From: Pseudomonas sp. WN033
GTDB lineage: Bacteria > Pseudomonadota > Gammaproteobacteria > Pseudomonadales > Pseudomonadaceae
Assembly (NCBI GenBank): GCA_002287035.1
Contig: NSKG01000005.1
Location: forward strand, 310,001-374,000
DNA: 64,000 bases
Direction of reading: 5' to 3'
Part shown: positions 1 to 9,353 of the stretch, one piece after another
How the letters are laid out: each line of letters begins with the position of its first letter
How positions within the stretch are numbered: position 1 is the stretch's first letter
Notes under the pieces: model-generated
What the model saw: the letters and a program-made list of their open reading frames with translations, nothing else
What the model was told of the DNA's origin: nothing
Databases searched by the model: none
Made by a program: the position numbers and the translations under genes

Positions 1-2483
1 CTCAGCTGGCCAGCCGCCTGCTGGCCCGTGAATGGCGCGCCGGAGAGCTGCGGGTGCTGGTCCTGGCGCTGATCATCGCCGTTCTGGTCAGCACCGCGAT
101 CAGTTTCTTCACTGACCGCCTGCAACGCGGCATGGCCAGCCGCGCCGCCGAATTTCTCGGCGCCGACATGCTGATCTCATCTCGCGATCCGCTACCGCCA
201 CTGTACGCCGAACAGGCCAGCAGCCGTGGCCTGGAATGGACCGAAGTGGTCGAATTCTCCAGCGTCATGGCCAGCGACAGCGACATGCAGCTCTCCAGTG
301 TCAAAGCGGTGGGCCCCGGCTATCCCTTGCGTGGCCAGGTCCGCATCAGCGACCGACTGTTTGGCCAGGAGCAGGTGGCCGAGCAGACGCCGGCCCCTGG
401 TGAGCTCTGGGTCGAACCCCGACTGGTCAGCGTGCTTGGCGTGGATATTGGCGACACCCTGGAAGTCGGACTGTCGGAACTGCGGATTGACGCATTGCTG
501 ACCCACGAACCCGATCGCGCCGGCGACTTCTACAGCCTGACACCACGGGTGCTGATGAACCTGGCTGACCTCGAGGCCACCGGCATTATCCAGCCCGGCA
601 GCCGGGTACGCTATCGATTGCTGGTCAGCGGCCCGGAAGCAGCCCTGGCCGATTACCGTCAGTGGTTACAACCACGCCTGAACGAGCACCAAAGGCTGGT
701 GACCGTTGGTGACGACAACCGGCAGATCGGCAATGCGCTGGAACGCGCCAACCAGTTCCTCGGTTTGGCCAGCATTGCCGCAGTGGTACTGGCCGGGGTG
801 GCGGTTGCGCTCTCAGCCAACCGCTTCGCCAGCCGCCACTTCGACACCAGCGCCCTGCTGCGCTGTCTGGGTGCCAGCCGCCGGCTGGTACTCAAGGTAT
901 TTCTGGTGCAACTGGCCTGGCTCGGCCTGCTGGCCACCCTGATCGGGCTGGCACTGGGCTGGCTGATGCAATGGGGGCTGGTGTACCTGCTGGCTGATTT
1001 GCTGCCTCCGGACATTCCCCGTCCTGGCCTGACGCCGCTCCTGATCGGTACCGCCACCGGGTTGGTCGGGCTGATCGGCTTCGCCCTGCCACCGCTGCTC
1101 AGACTCGGCCGAGTTTCGCCCCTGCGAGTTCTGCGCCGCGACCTGGCGCCACTACCGAGCAGCGGCTGGGTTATCTATGGCCTGGCCCTGGGCTCGCTGA
1201 CGCTGTTGATGTGGCAGTTCACCAGCAATCTGCCAATCACCCTGGCGGTTGTTTTTGGTGGTGCTCTGGCGTCTCTGCTGCTCGGCCTGCTGGCCTGGGC
1301 CCTACTCAAGCAAACCGGCGCCCGGCTGCGCAACGCCAGCCTGGCCTGGCGCCTGGGTAGCGGGCAATTGCTCAAGCAGCCAACCACCGCAGCCGGGCAG
1401 ATTCTGGCCTTCGGCCTGATTTTGATGTCCATGGTGGTTATCCTGATTCTGCGTACCGAACTGCTCGACACCTGGCAGGCCCAGTTACCGGATGATGCCC
1501 CCAACCACTTCGCCCTGAACATTCTGCCCAGCGAAGCCGAGGCCTTTACCGCCAAACTGGAACAGATTGGCGCTCGCGCCGCCCCACTCTACCCGGTCAG
1601 CCCCGGCCGGCTGATCGAAGTCAACGGCCAACCGGTGCGTGATCTGGTCACCAAGGACAGCCAGGCCGAGCGAGCAATCAACCGCGATCTGAGCCTGACC
1701 TGGTCCGCCACCCTGGCCACTGACAACCGCTTGAGCGCAGGCCGCTGGTTCGACCAGTTGCCGGATGACCGTCACTGGGTTTCGGTCGAAGCCGGACTGG
1801 CAGACAACCTTGGCGTCAGCCTGAACGATGACCTGACCTTCGTGATCGCCGGCCAGCAGATCCAGGCCCGGGTCGGCAGCATTCGGGAAGTCGAATGGGA
1901 CAACTTCACCCCGAATTTCTTCATGATCTTCTCCCCCGGCACCCTCGACGGCATGCCCCTGACCCTGCTGACCAGCTTCAGTCTGCCAAGTACCGAGCGC
2001 GAAGCTCTGCGCGATCTGGCACGGGCCTTTCCAGCCATGACCCTGCTTGAGGTCGAAGCCATACTGGCACAGATCCGCGACATCCTGGCCCAGGTCACGC
2101 TGGCCGTTGAATACGTCCTGCTGTTCGTCCTGCTGGCCGGTTTTACCGTTCTGTTCGCCGCCTTGCAGGCTACCCTGGATGAGCGTCTCTACGAAGGTGC
2201 ACTGCTGCGCACCCTGGGCGCCGGCCGACCACTACTGCAAAAGGCCAATCGCCTGGAATTCGCCCTGCTGGGAGCACTGGCTGGGTTACTGGCCATCGCC
2301 GCCGCCGAGCTGATCACCCTGCTGCTCTACCGCCAGGCACTGGATCTAAGCTGGAGTCCGCACTTTGGGCTATGGCTGCTGGTTCCGCTGACTGGAGCCT
2401 TACTGATTGGACTGGCTGGCGCCTGGGGCACTCGCCCAGTCGTCGAGCAAAGCCCCATGCGCCTGATCAATCGGGGAGTCTGA
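1..2483 (+). CDS. ybbP: ABC transporter permease, FtsX/YbbP family (5' partial)
   Basis: This is the membrane subunit of an ABC exporter of the YbbP/FtsX-MacB class, which pairs with an ATPase (YbbA) and is thought to act on envelope substrates. The frame is open from base 3, and the residues before the first internal start (QLASRLLAREWRAGELRVL) match the usual N-terminus, so the gene begins just outside the window. About 826 residues are visible. They show one N-terminal membrane helix, a periplasmic MacB-PCD-like region, a first FtsX block near residues 250-340, more helices near 390-500, a second extracytoplasmic region, and a C-terminal FtsX block near 700-790 containing EGALLRTLGA. It ends 0 bp before greB. 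The ybbA ATPase gene is expected immediately upstream. The substrate is unknown. Confidence 0.88.
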   Translation, partial: QLASRLLAREWRAGELRVLVLALIIAVLVSTAISFFTDRLQRGMASRAAEFLGADMLISSRDPLPPLYAEQASSRGLEWTEVVEFSSVMASDSDMQLSSVKAVGPGYPLRGQVRISDRLFGQEQVAEQTPAPGELWVEPRLVSVLGVDIGDTLEVGLSELRIDALLTHEPDRAGDFYSLTPRVLMNLADLEATGIIQPGSRVRYRLLVSGPEAALADYRQWLQPRLNEHQRLVTVGDDNRQIGNALERANQFLGLASIAAVVLAGVAVALSANRFASRHFDTSALLRCLGASRRLVLKVFLVQLAWLGLLATLIGLALGWLMQWGLVYLLADLLPPDIPRPGLTPLLIGTATGLVGLIGFALPPLLRLGRVSPLRVLRRDLAPLPSSGWVIYGLALGSLTLLMWQFTSNLPITLAVVFGGALASLLLGLLAWALLKQTGARLRNASLAWRLGSGQLLKQPTTAAGQILAFGLILMSMVVILILRTELLDTWQAQLPDDAPNHFALNILPSEAEAFTAKLEQIGARAAPLYPVSPGRLIEVNGQPVRDLVTKDSQAERAINRDLSLTWSATLATDNRLSAGRWFDQLPDDRHWVSVEAGLADNLGVSLNDDLTFVIAGQQIQARVGSIREVEWDNFTPNFFMIFSPGTLDGMPLTLLTSFSLPSTEREALRDLARAFPAMTLLEVEAILAQIRDILAQVTLAVEYVLLFVLLAGFTVLFAALQATLDERLYEGALLRTLGAGRPLLQKANRLEFALLGALAGLLAIAAAELITLLLYRQALDLSWSPHFGLWLLVPLTGALLIGLAGAWGTRPVVEQSPMRLINRGV

Positions 2484-2978
2484 ATGAGCCGCTACCGCCC
2501 TCCCCGCAGCGCCGGAACCCCACTGATTACCGCCGAAGGGGCCCAGCGCCTGCGCGCTGAGCTGCACGAGCTTTGGCATGTGCGTCGCCCGGCGGTCACC
2601 CTGGCGGTCAGCGAAGCCGCCGCGCTGGGCGATCGTTCAGAGAATGCCGAATATATCTATGGCAAGAAGATGCTGCGCGAGATCGACAGTCGGGTGCGGT
2701 TTTTGCGCAAACGCCTGGAAAACCTCAAGGTCGTTGATCAGCCACCCAGCGACCCCAGCAAGGTTTTTTTCAGCGCCACGGTAGAGCTGGAAGATGAAGA
2801 CGGCCAAAGCTTGACTGTCCGTATTGTCGGACCCGACGAAATCGATCCCAAGCGCCAGCACATCAGCATCGACAGCCCCATGGCCCGAGCGTTACTGGGC
2901 AAAACCCTGGACGACGAAGTAATCGTCCAGGCCCCGGCTGGTGAGCGTTGCTACTGGATTGTTGCGATTCGCTATTAG
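2484..2978 (+). CDS. greB: Transcription elongation factor GreB
   Basis: GreB enters the RNA polymerase secondary channel and stimulates cleavage of backtracked transcripts. The 164-residue protein has the N-terminal coiled coil with the Gre signature [14 protein letters not shown] (about 50-63), then [21 protein letters not shown] typical of GreB rather than GreA, and a C-terminal FKBP-like domain with IVGPDEID and [14 protein letters not shown]. The length is normal for GreB plus a short basic N-terminal extension. It starts directly after the permease stop, so the two are probably cotranscribed. Its stop overlaps the stop of the convergent yqjG by 4 bp. Confidence 0.95.
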   Translation: MSRYRPPRSAGTPLITAEGAQRLRAELHELWHVRRPAVTLAVSEAAALGDRSENAEYIYGKKMLREIDSRVRFLRKRLENLKVVDQPPSDPSKVFFSATVELEDEDGQSLTVRIVGPDEIDPKRQHISIDSPMARALLGKTLDDEVIVQAPAGERCYWIVAIRY

Positions 2979-3907
2979 CTGCGTCCATGCGGCAGAGTTA
3001 AATCCATTCCCTCGCCAAGCGGCACCACCCGGGTCGGGTTGATCATGTCGTGACTGTAGTAATAGTGCTGTTTGATGTGCCAGAAATCCACGGTCTCGGC
3101 CACCCCCGGCCACTGATACAGCTCACGGGTATAACCGGCCAGATTCGGATAGTCCCCGATCCGCCGCAGGTTGCATTTGAAGTGGCCGTGGTACACCGGA
3201 TCGAAGCGCACCAGCGTGGTAAACAGACGCCAATCGGCTTCGGTAACCTGCTCACCAGCCAGATAGCGGCGCTCGCCGAGTAGCTGTTCCAACCAGTCGA
3301 GCGCCGCGAACAGCGTCCGGCAGGCCTGTTCATAGGCTTGCTGACTGGTGGCGAAACCGGCCTTGTAAACACCGTTGTTGATTTCGTCGTAAATACGCCG
3401 ATTGAGCCGCTCAATCTCTTCGCGCAATGACTGTGGGTAATAATCGTCCGAGTTGCCGGTCAGGCTGTCGAACGCCGAGTTGAACAGACGAATGATCTCC
3501 GAAGACTCGTTGTTGACGATGGTGTCTTCCTTACGATCCCACAGCACCGGGACCGTCACCCGCCCGCTGTAATCGGCTTTGGCCCGGGTATAGAGCTGAT
3601 GATGACGGGTATAGCCGTGCAGAGGTTCCGGGCTGTCGTAAACCCAGCCCTCATCCAGCATGTGCGGATGCACCACACTGACCCCGACATGAGACTCCAA
3701 CCCCTTGAGCTTGCGCATGATCAGGGTTCGATGAGCCCAGGGACAGGCGAGCGACACGTACAAGTGATAACGCCCGGAGTCGGGACTGAAACGCCCGCCG
3801 GGTTCAATGCTGTGACGGAACCCGGAATCCTCCCGGATAAAAGCTCCGTCGTTGGCTTCGGTGTCATACCACTCGTCGTACCAGGTACCTTCAACCAGGC
3901 GTCCCAT
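2975..3907 (-). CDS. yqjG: Glutathionyl-hydroquinone reductase (Xi-class GST)
   Basis: This family reduces glutathionyl-hydroquinones using glutathione; the active-site cysteine lies in a CPWAHR motif. Here [10 protein letters not shown] places the cysteine at residue 55. The 310-residue protein has the N-terminal thioredoxin-like half with [13 protein letters not shown] and [20 protein letters not shown], and the helical C-terminal half with [17 protein letters not shown]. This matches the family, though it is slightly shorter than the E. coli protein of about 328 residues. It is convergent with greB and divergent from the downstream helicase gene, so it is a single-gene unit. Confidence 0.93.
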   Translation of the reverse strand: MGRLVEGTWYDEWYDTEANDGAFIREDSGFRHSIEPGGRFSPDSGRYHLYVSLACPWAHRTLIMRKLKGLESHVGVSVVHPHMLDEGWVYDSPEPLHGYTRHHQLYTRAKADYSGRVTVPVLWDRKEDTIVNNESSEIIRLFNSAFDSLTGNSDDYYPQSLREEIERLNRRIYDEINNGVYKAGFATSQQAYEQACRTLFAALDWLEQLLGERRYLAGEQVTEADWRLFTTLVRFDPVYHGHFKCNLRRIGDYPNLAGYTRELYQWPGVAETVDFWHIKQHYYYSHDMINPTRVVPLGEGMDLTLPHGRS

Positions 3908-4006
3908 GCGCTACTCCTTGTGAACAATTGCTGCCGACAGGGTGGCAGTCAACGGAGTTTTTTGCCAGCCGAGAAAAACCCTGCAGCAATCAGGCCAGAA
4001 AACACG

Positions 4007-4012
4007 TATACT
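4007..4012 (+). promoter_or_regulatory. Candidate -10 box for the DEAD-box helicase gene
   Basis: TATACT lies 37 bp before the helicase start codon, in the divergent gap with yqjG, and resembles a sigma-70 -10 element. No good -35 box is visible at normal spacing (the hexamer 17 bp upstream is CAGCAA), so this is a weak call. Confidence 0.4.
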
Positions 4013-4048
4013 ACGCCATTATCATATCCCCCAAGGTTTACTTCTCGT

Positions 4049-5767
4049 ATGTCCGATACCGCTCCGGCGGCGACGCAGTTTGCCGATCTCGGCTTGCCTG
4101 CAGCGCTTCTCGAGGCTCTCAACAGCCTCGGTTATGAAACCCCCTCCCCGATTCAGGCCGAGGCCATTCCGACCCTGCTCGAGGGTCATGACCTGCTCGG
4201 CCTGGCTCAAACCGGCACCGGCAAGACCGCGGCGTTCGCGCTGCCGGTACTGGCTGGTATAGACCCGAGCCTGCGCGCCACCCAGGCCCTGATTCTGACC
4301 CCAACCCGGGAACTGGCCCTGCAGGTCGCCGAGGCGCTGCAGCGCTACGCCCAGAACCTGCGTGGCTTCTCGGTCCTGGCCCTGTACGGCGGCTCGGCCT
4401 TTGGCCCGCAGTTCAAGGCGCTGGAGCGTGGCGTCCAGGTCGTGGTCGCTACCCCTGGTCGACTGACCGACCACCTGCGTCGTGGCAGCCTGAAACTTCA
4501 GCAACTGCGCTTTCTGGTGCTCGATGAAGCCGATGAAATGCTCAAGATGGGCTTTGCCGACGACCTTGAAGCGGTTTTCGAGGAAGTTCCGGACAACACC
4601 CAGAAGGCCCTGTTCTCCGCGACAATGCCGCCCGGTGTGCGTAACGTCGCGCGCAATCATCTGCGCGAGCCGAAAGAAATTCGCCTGCACAGCGGCGCCA
4701 AGAGCAGCCTGGAAACCATTACCCAGAAAGTCTGGGAAGTGGCCAACCACCACAAACTCGATGCCATGACCCGCCTGCTCGAAGTCGAGCCGGTTGAAGC
4801 CATGATCGTATTCGTGCGGACCAAAACCGCCAGCCTGGAACTGGCCGAGCGCCTAGAAGCTCGCGGCTTTGCTGCAGCGGCGCTGAACGGCGATCTCAGC
4901 CAACAACTGCGTGAGCAGGTGGTCGACCGCCTCAAGCGCGGCCTGCTGGATATCGTGGTTGCCACCGATGTTGCCGCCCGCGGTCTGGACGTCGAGCGTA
5001 TCACTCACGTGCTCAACTACGACCTGCCGCACGACAGCGAGTCCTACGTACACCGGATTGGCCGTACCGGCCGGGCTGGCCGCCAAGGCACCGCAATCCT
5101 GTTCGCCACCCCGCGTGAACGGCGTTTGCTGCATGTACTGGAGAAAGCCACCGGGCAGAAAATCGAGCCCCAGGCTCTGCCCAGCGCCGATGCCGTACGC
5201 AGCGGTCGGCTGAACAAACTGGCAACCCGACTGAACAGCGCCAACGAGCAGTCCGGCGCGCTGCACGAACAACTGGTACATGACCTGCAGGAACTGACCA
5301 GTCTGGACGCCACTGAACTGGCCGCTTGCCTGCTGTCGATCCTGCCGGGCGCCAAAGCCCTGCTGGAGCCGGTTGCCGACCTGCCTACAGCGCCTGCGCG
5401 CCGTGAACGTGACAGCCTGGCTGAACGCGACAGCGGTCTGGTGCGCTACAAGGTCCAGGGCGGACGCAGCAATGGCCTGCTGCCAAAACCTCTGGTCGAG
5501 GCCCTGGTCAAGCATGCCGGCCTGCAAAAAAGCCAGATCGGCAACATTAAGCTGTTCAACGAGCATACTGCCGTCTATCTGCCGCAACTCGACAGCTCGA
5601 CGCTCAACCGTCTGGCTGGCATCGAGATCAACGGCATGGCTCTGCAGATCAAGGCCTGGCCGTTGCCGCCTGGCGAGACCGAGCATCGCCCACGGCACCA
5701 CAAGCCGCGTCGCGACTTCGCCGGCAAGCAGCCCCCACGTAAGGGCAAGCCCCGCGGCAACGCCTAA
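4049..5767 (+). CDS. deaD: DEAD-box ATP-dependent RNA helicase (DeaD/CsdA type)
   Basis: This is an RNA helicase of the DeaD/CsdA group, which unwinds structured RNA in ribosome assembly and mRNA turnover, especially in the cold. The ATG at 4049 ([15 protein letters not shown]) is chosen because the Q-motif follows directly; the frame upstream is antisense to yqjG. Motifs in the 572-residue protein are [17 protein letters not shown] (I), PTRELALQ (Ia), DEADEM (II), SATMP (III), DVAARGLD and [10 protein letters not shown] (VI). A DbpA-like RNA-binding domain (about 460-540, [20 protein letters not shown]) and a basic tail follow. tatD starts 5 bp after the stop, so the two probably share a transcript. 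Confidence 0.93.
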   Translation: MSDTAPAATQFADLGLPAALLEALNSLGYETPSPIQAEAIPTLLEGHDLLGLAQTGTGKTAAFALPVLAGIDPSLRATQALILTPTRELALQVAEALQRYAQNLRGFSVLALYGGSAFGPQFKALERGVQVVVATPGRLTDHLRRGSLKLQQLRFLVLDEADEMLKMGFADDLEAVFEEVPDNTQKALFSATMPPGVRNVARNHLREPKEIRLHSGAKSSLETITQKVWEVANHHKLDAMTRLLEVEPVEAMIVFVRTKTASLELAERLEARGFAAAALNGDLSQQLREQVVDRLKRGLLDIVVATDVAARGLDVERITHVLNYDLPHDSESYVHRIGRTGRAGRQGTAILFATPRERRLLHVLEKATGQKIEPQALPSADAVRSGRLNKLATRLNSANEQSGALHEQLVHDLQELTSLDATELAACLLSILPGAKALLEPVADLPTAPARRERDSLAERDSGLVRYKVQGGRSNGLLPKPLVEALVKHAGLQKSQIGNIKLFNEHTAVYLPQLDSSTLNRLAGIEINGMALQIKAWPLPPGETEHRPRHHKPRRDFAGKQPPRKGKPRGNA

Positions 5768-5772
5768 TACCG

Positions 5773-6573
5773 ATGGAATGGATCGATATCGGCGTCAATC
5801 TTACTGACGCCGCCTTCGACAAGGACCGGGACCAGGTGCTGGAACGCGCCTGGCAAGCCGGCATCAGTCAGATCCTGCTTACCGCCACTTCCCTGGAAAA
5901 TTGCCATCAGGTTCAGCAACTGTGTGCCGAAGCGCCACAGCGGCTATTCTGCACTGCTGGCGTCCACCCGCATGACGCTCGCAACTGGCAGGCTCATTCC
6001 AGCACTGAACTACGCCAGCTCGCCCAGGCCAGTTGCGTCAAGGCCATTGGTGAATGCGGCCTGGACTTCAATCGCGACTTCTCCCCCCGACCCCAGCAAC
6101 GCAAGGCACTGGAAGACCAACTCAGCCTTGCCGCCGAACTGGGCATGCCGGTGTTTCTGCACGAACGCGACGCCAGTCAGACCCTGCGGGAAATACTTCG
6201 CGACTACCGTGACCAACTCCCGGCGGCAGTAGTGCACTGCTTCACTGCCGACCGCACGGCGCTGTACGGCTATCTGGATCTGGACCTGCACATCGGCATC
6301 ACCGGCTGGATCTGCGATGAGCGCCGTGGCACCCACCTGCATCCCCTGGTCTCCGATATTCCAGCCGGCCGGCTGATGCTGGAAACCGACGCGCCCTGGC
6401 TGCTTCCACGGACACTCGCCAACAAACCGAAGAGTCGACGCAACGAGCCGGCCTGGCTGCTGGAAGTAGCCCGTACCGTCGCCGCCTGCCGCAACGAATC
6501 ACTGGAACAACTGGCCAAACATACCAGCGAAACCGCCCGTCAGTGCTTCAACCTGCCAACTCCCGACGCGTAG
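5773..6573 (+). CDS. tatD: TatD family metal-dependent DNase
   Basis: TatD enzymes are TIM-barrel, two-metal 3'-5' exonucleases. The 266-residue protein resembles TatD itself rather than YcfH or YjjV: it begins [18 protein letters not shown] and has [20 protein letters not shown], a metal-ligand histidine in [29 protein letters not shown] and [11 protein letters not shown]. All metal-binding positions expected from the family appear present. It follows the helicase gene by 5 bp and is probably translated from the same message. Confidence 0.93.
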   Translation: MEWIDIGVNLTDAAFDKDRDQVLERAWQAGISQILLTATSLENCHQVQQLCAEAPQRLFCTAGVHPHDARNWQAHSSTELRQLAQASCVKAIGECGLDFNRDFSPRPQQRKALEDQLSLAAELGMPVFLHERDASQTLREILRDYRDQLPAAVVHCFTADRTALYGYLDLDLHIGITGWICDERRGTHLHPLVSDIPAGRLMLETDAPWLLPRTLANKPKSRRNEPAWLLEVARTVAACRNESLEQLAKHTSETARQCFNLPTPDA

Positions 6574-6618
6574 TCTATAGTCTGCTGGCACAGTGTCATC
6601 CTGCACTAAGGAAACGGC

Positions 6619-7749
6619 ATGCCAGAACCCAGCCAATCGGAACGCCCTGCCTCAGCATTTCCCTGGCCAGCACTGCTGTTGGCCAGCACCCTGATCCTGA
6701 TTACCGGGCTATTGCTGGCCCTGCTCCACTACCAGTTGCACAGCCGGGCCATGCTCAGCAGCGGCAATGCGCTGTTCAACCAGATTGCCAAGCAACTCCA
6801 GTACAGCCTGGCTGCCACCTACAATCCGCCCAGACGAGCACTAAACCTACTGGCGCTGGATGCACTGCCTGACACCGAAAACCTTGAGCAGCGCTTGACC
6901 CGCATCCCGATGCTGGCCCAGGTCCTGACCGACAATCCACAGCTCAACTCGGTGTATATCGGCTGGGACAGCGGCGATTATCTGATGCTGCGACCGCTAC
7001 CCAACCAGGCCAGCCGGGACCGTTTCAATGCGCCCGAGGCTGCCCACTGGATGGTCTGGCATATCGCTGCCGGGCAGCACCGGCGCCCAGTCGTCATCCA
7101 TCTGTATCTGGATCAGGCTTTCAAGCTGCTTGAAAGCCAGCACCCGCCGCATGACGGCTTCGATCCTCGCACCCGACCCTGGTACGAGGCAGCCAAGGCC
7201 AGTGCCAATCAGATCATCACCACTCCCTACGTGTTCTTCTCCACCAACGAATTCGGCACCACCATGGCCAGACCGGCCGGCGACAACGCCGTACTCGGTG
7301 CCGACCTGACCCTGAGCCAGCTTTCCACGCTGCTGGCGGAACACCGGATAACCCCCTCCAGTGAACTGCTGATCTACGACGCCGAAGGCACCGTAATCGC
7401 CTATCACGATGTACAGCGCATCATCAGCACCAGCCGCAGCGGCCCCTTGCGCCTGAAGCGCTTCAATGAACTGGGCAGCACTCTGTTGGCCGCTCTGGCT
7501 TTGGATGGCTATCAGGTCGAGCGGCAGCAGACCATGACCCTGGAGGGCCGCCACTGGCAGGTATTGCAGCAACGCCTGCCAGTCAAAGATACTCCCGACA
7601 GCTACCTGGCCATACTGGTCCCGGACGATGAACTGCTGACTGACGCCTACCGGATCCGCCGCCAAAGCGTGTTCGCCACTTTGCTGCTGATGCTGGTGCT
7701 GGTACCACTGGTCTGGTTGGCGGCGCGGCGCCGCTCTGGAGCGCGTTAA
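6619..7749 (+). CDS. Membrane-anchored dCache sensor protein without an output domain
   Basis: The 376-residue protein has a short cytoplasmic N-terminus, a membrane helix at about residues 15-38, a long periplasmic region, and a second helix at about 348-368 followed only by AARRRSGAR. The periplasmic part carries the dCache_1 signature FDPRTRPWYEAAKAS (about 177-191) and a second Cache-like lobe (SSELLIYDAEGTVIAYHD). Such sensors normally feed a HAMP, GGDEF, HD-GYP, cyclase, kinase or chemoreceptor module; none is present and the stop follows the second helix closely. It may be a truncated receptor or a stand-alone subunit. Ligand and partner are unknown. The start has AAGGAAAC just upstream. 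Confidence 0.8.
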   Translation: MPEPSQSERPASAFPWPALLLASTLILITGLLLALLHYQLHSRAMLSSGNALFNQIAKQLQYSLAATYNPPRRALNLLALDALPDTENLEQRLTRIPMLAQVLTDNPQLNSVYIGWDSGDYLMLRPLPNQASRDRFNAPEAAHWMVWHIAAGQHRRPVVIHLYLDQAFKLLESQHPPHDGFDPRTRPWYEAAKASANQIITTPYVFFSTNEFGTTMARPAGDNAVLGADLTLSQLSTLLAEHRITPSSELLIYDAEGTVIAYHDVQRIISTSRSGPLRLKRFNELGSTLLAALALDGYQVERQQTMTLEGRHWQVLQQRLPVKDTPDSYLAILVPDDELLTDAYRIRRQSVFATLLLMLVLVPLVWLAARRRSGAR

Positions 7750-7824
7750 GCCCTTGGCTGAGACACGCTTTTGCGGGATGATGAGCCATTGTTAATGCCA
7801 ACCAGCAGCGCTGTCGGAGCCTCT

Positions 7825-9306
7825 ATGCCCCTCTTCAACAAACAACGTCTGTGCTGCCTGATCACTGCGCTGGGTCTCTCCTTCGCTGCACCGCTATGGG
7901 CGGAATCCGGCGATCAGGGCCGCCTGCCCGGCCAGATCAGCACGGCACTGGCCAACGCGCAAATTCCGGCCAACGCCTTCGCCCTCGCGGTCATCCCGCT
8001 GGAGGGTCAGGGCATGCCCCAGTTCGTCAACGCCGACCAGCCACTCAACCCGGCCTCGACCATGAAGCTGGTGACAACCTACGCAGCGCTGGAACTGCTT
8101 GGCCCAACCTATCAATGGCACACCGACCTGTACGGCACCGGCCCGATCGACAACGGCGTGCTGCAGGGGGATCTGGTTTTTCGCAGCAATGGCGATCCCA
8201 AGCTGACCATGGAGCGGATCTGGCTGATGCTGCGTGACCTGCGCGCCGCCGGAGTCCGTACTATCAGTGGCGATCTGGTGCTGCAACCAGCAGACCTGCG
8301 CTTCCCGGCCAACCCGGTGCGCTTTCAGGATGACGGCAACGATCCCAGCCGCCCGTTTCTGGTGGAGCCAGATCCGCTGCTGAGCAACCTCAAACTGTTC
8401 ACCCTCAGCACCTTTGGTGAGGCTGGCGGCGTGCGTGCGCACCTGGAGCCGGCCCTGCCAGAGCTGCAGATCGACAATCAACTGAAGTTGCTGCCGGCGG
8501 TCCGCTCCTGCCCCTGGCCCAACATCACCTACGGACTGCAGGACCATGGCAGCCACGCCAGGCTGACGCTGACCGGCAGCCTGCACCAGGGTTGCAGCGC
8601 GCAACGCTACCTGTCCGCGCTTGACGCCAGTACCTATACCGGCAGCCTGATTCGCACCCTGTGGCAGGAAATGGGCGGCACCATCGCTGGAACCACCCGA
8701 ATTGGCCGTACTCCGGCCAATGCCCGCCTGCTGGCGCGCAGCTACTCACCGGATCTGGTCCAGGTAGTGCGCGACATCAACAAGTACAGCAACAACACCA
8801 TGACCCGGCAGTTGTTTCTGACCATTGGCCGCGAACGACGCAGCGCCAATGACGCCGACGACCATCAGGCGGCCACCCGGGCCATCAACCAATGGCTGAG
8901 CGGCAAGGGCATTCAGCCCCGTGGCCTGGTGCTGGACAATGGCTCTGGCCTGTCACGTATTGAACGCATGACTGCGCGTGATCTGGCCATGATGCTGGAG
9001 TCGGCCTGGCAAAGTCCGTTTGCTGCGGAGTTCATCGCATCCATGCCGCTGGCGGCCATGGACGGCACCATGCGCCGGCGCCTGCGTGGCACGCCAGTGG
9101 CCGGTGAAGCGCACATCAAGACCGGCTCGCTGCGCAATGTCCGGGCCATCGCCGGCATAACCCGTGATGCCAACGGCCAGTCCTGGGCCGTCGCGGCAAT
9201 CATCAACCATGGCGCGGCAGGGGCAGGACGCGAAGCGCTGGATCTGGTGCTTCAGGACGTACACCGTCGCGTACCGACCGACGTCGCCAGCCACAAACAA
9301 CAGTGA
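7825..9306 (+). CDS. dacB: D-alanyl-D-alanine carboxypeptidase/endopeptidase (PBP4)
   Basis: This is a periplasmic class C low-molecular-weight penicillin-binding protein (peptidase family S13) that trims and cleaves peptidoglycan cross-links. The ATG at 7825 is chosen because a GGAG lies 7 bp upstream and a signal peptide follows directly (MPLFNKQRLCCLITALGLSF, cleavage near PLWAES). The 493-residue protein has the SxxK nucleophile (S78-T-M-K81), SxN (S322-N-N324) and KTG (K432-T-G). The large insert between motifs 1 and 2 is typical of DacB. It is convergent with rlmKL. In P. aeruginosa, loss of dacB induces the AmpC beta-lactamase. Confidence 0.95.
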   Translation: MPLFNKQRLCCLITALGLSFAAPLWAESGDQGRLPGQISTALANAQIPANAFALAVIPLEGQGMPQFVNADQPLNPASTMKLVTTYAALELLGPTYQWHTDLYGTGPIDNGVLQGDLVFRSNGDPKLTMERIWLMLRDLRAAGVRTISGDLVLQPADLRFPANPVRFQDDGNDPSRPFLVEPDPLLSNLKLFTLSTFGEAGGVRAHLEPALPELQIDNQLKLLPAVRSCPWPNITYGLQDHGSHARLTLTGSLHQGCSAQRYLSALDASTYTGSLIRTLWQEMGGTIAGTTRIGRTPANARLLARSYSPDLVQVVRDINKYSNNTMTRQLFLTIGRERRSANDADDHQAATRAINQWLSGKGIQPRGLVLDNGSGLSRIERMTARDLAMMLESAWQSPFAAEFIASMPLAAMDGTMRRRLRGTPVAGEAHIKTGSLRNVRAIAGITRDANGQSWAVAAIINHGAAGAGREALDLVLQDVHRRVPTDVASHKQQ

Positions 9307-9324
9307 CCTTCAGGGCCTGTTGCC

Positions 9325-9353
9325 TGACCCGGTAACGGCTTAGCGCCGGGTCA
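9325..9353. terminator. Possible bidirectional hairpin between dacB and rlmKL
   Basis: An inverted repeat TGACCCGG/CCGGGTCA with a 13-nt loop sits between the convergent stops and runs into the rlmKL stop. It has no clear U-tract on either strand, so termination is only a possibility. Confidence 0.3.

Noticed and set aside
3599..4048. The open frame extending 5' of the helicase as an N-terminal extension
   Set aside because: It is antisense to yqjG, lacks helicase-like sequence and the family Q-motif begins right after the ATG at 4049.
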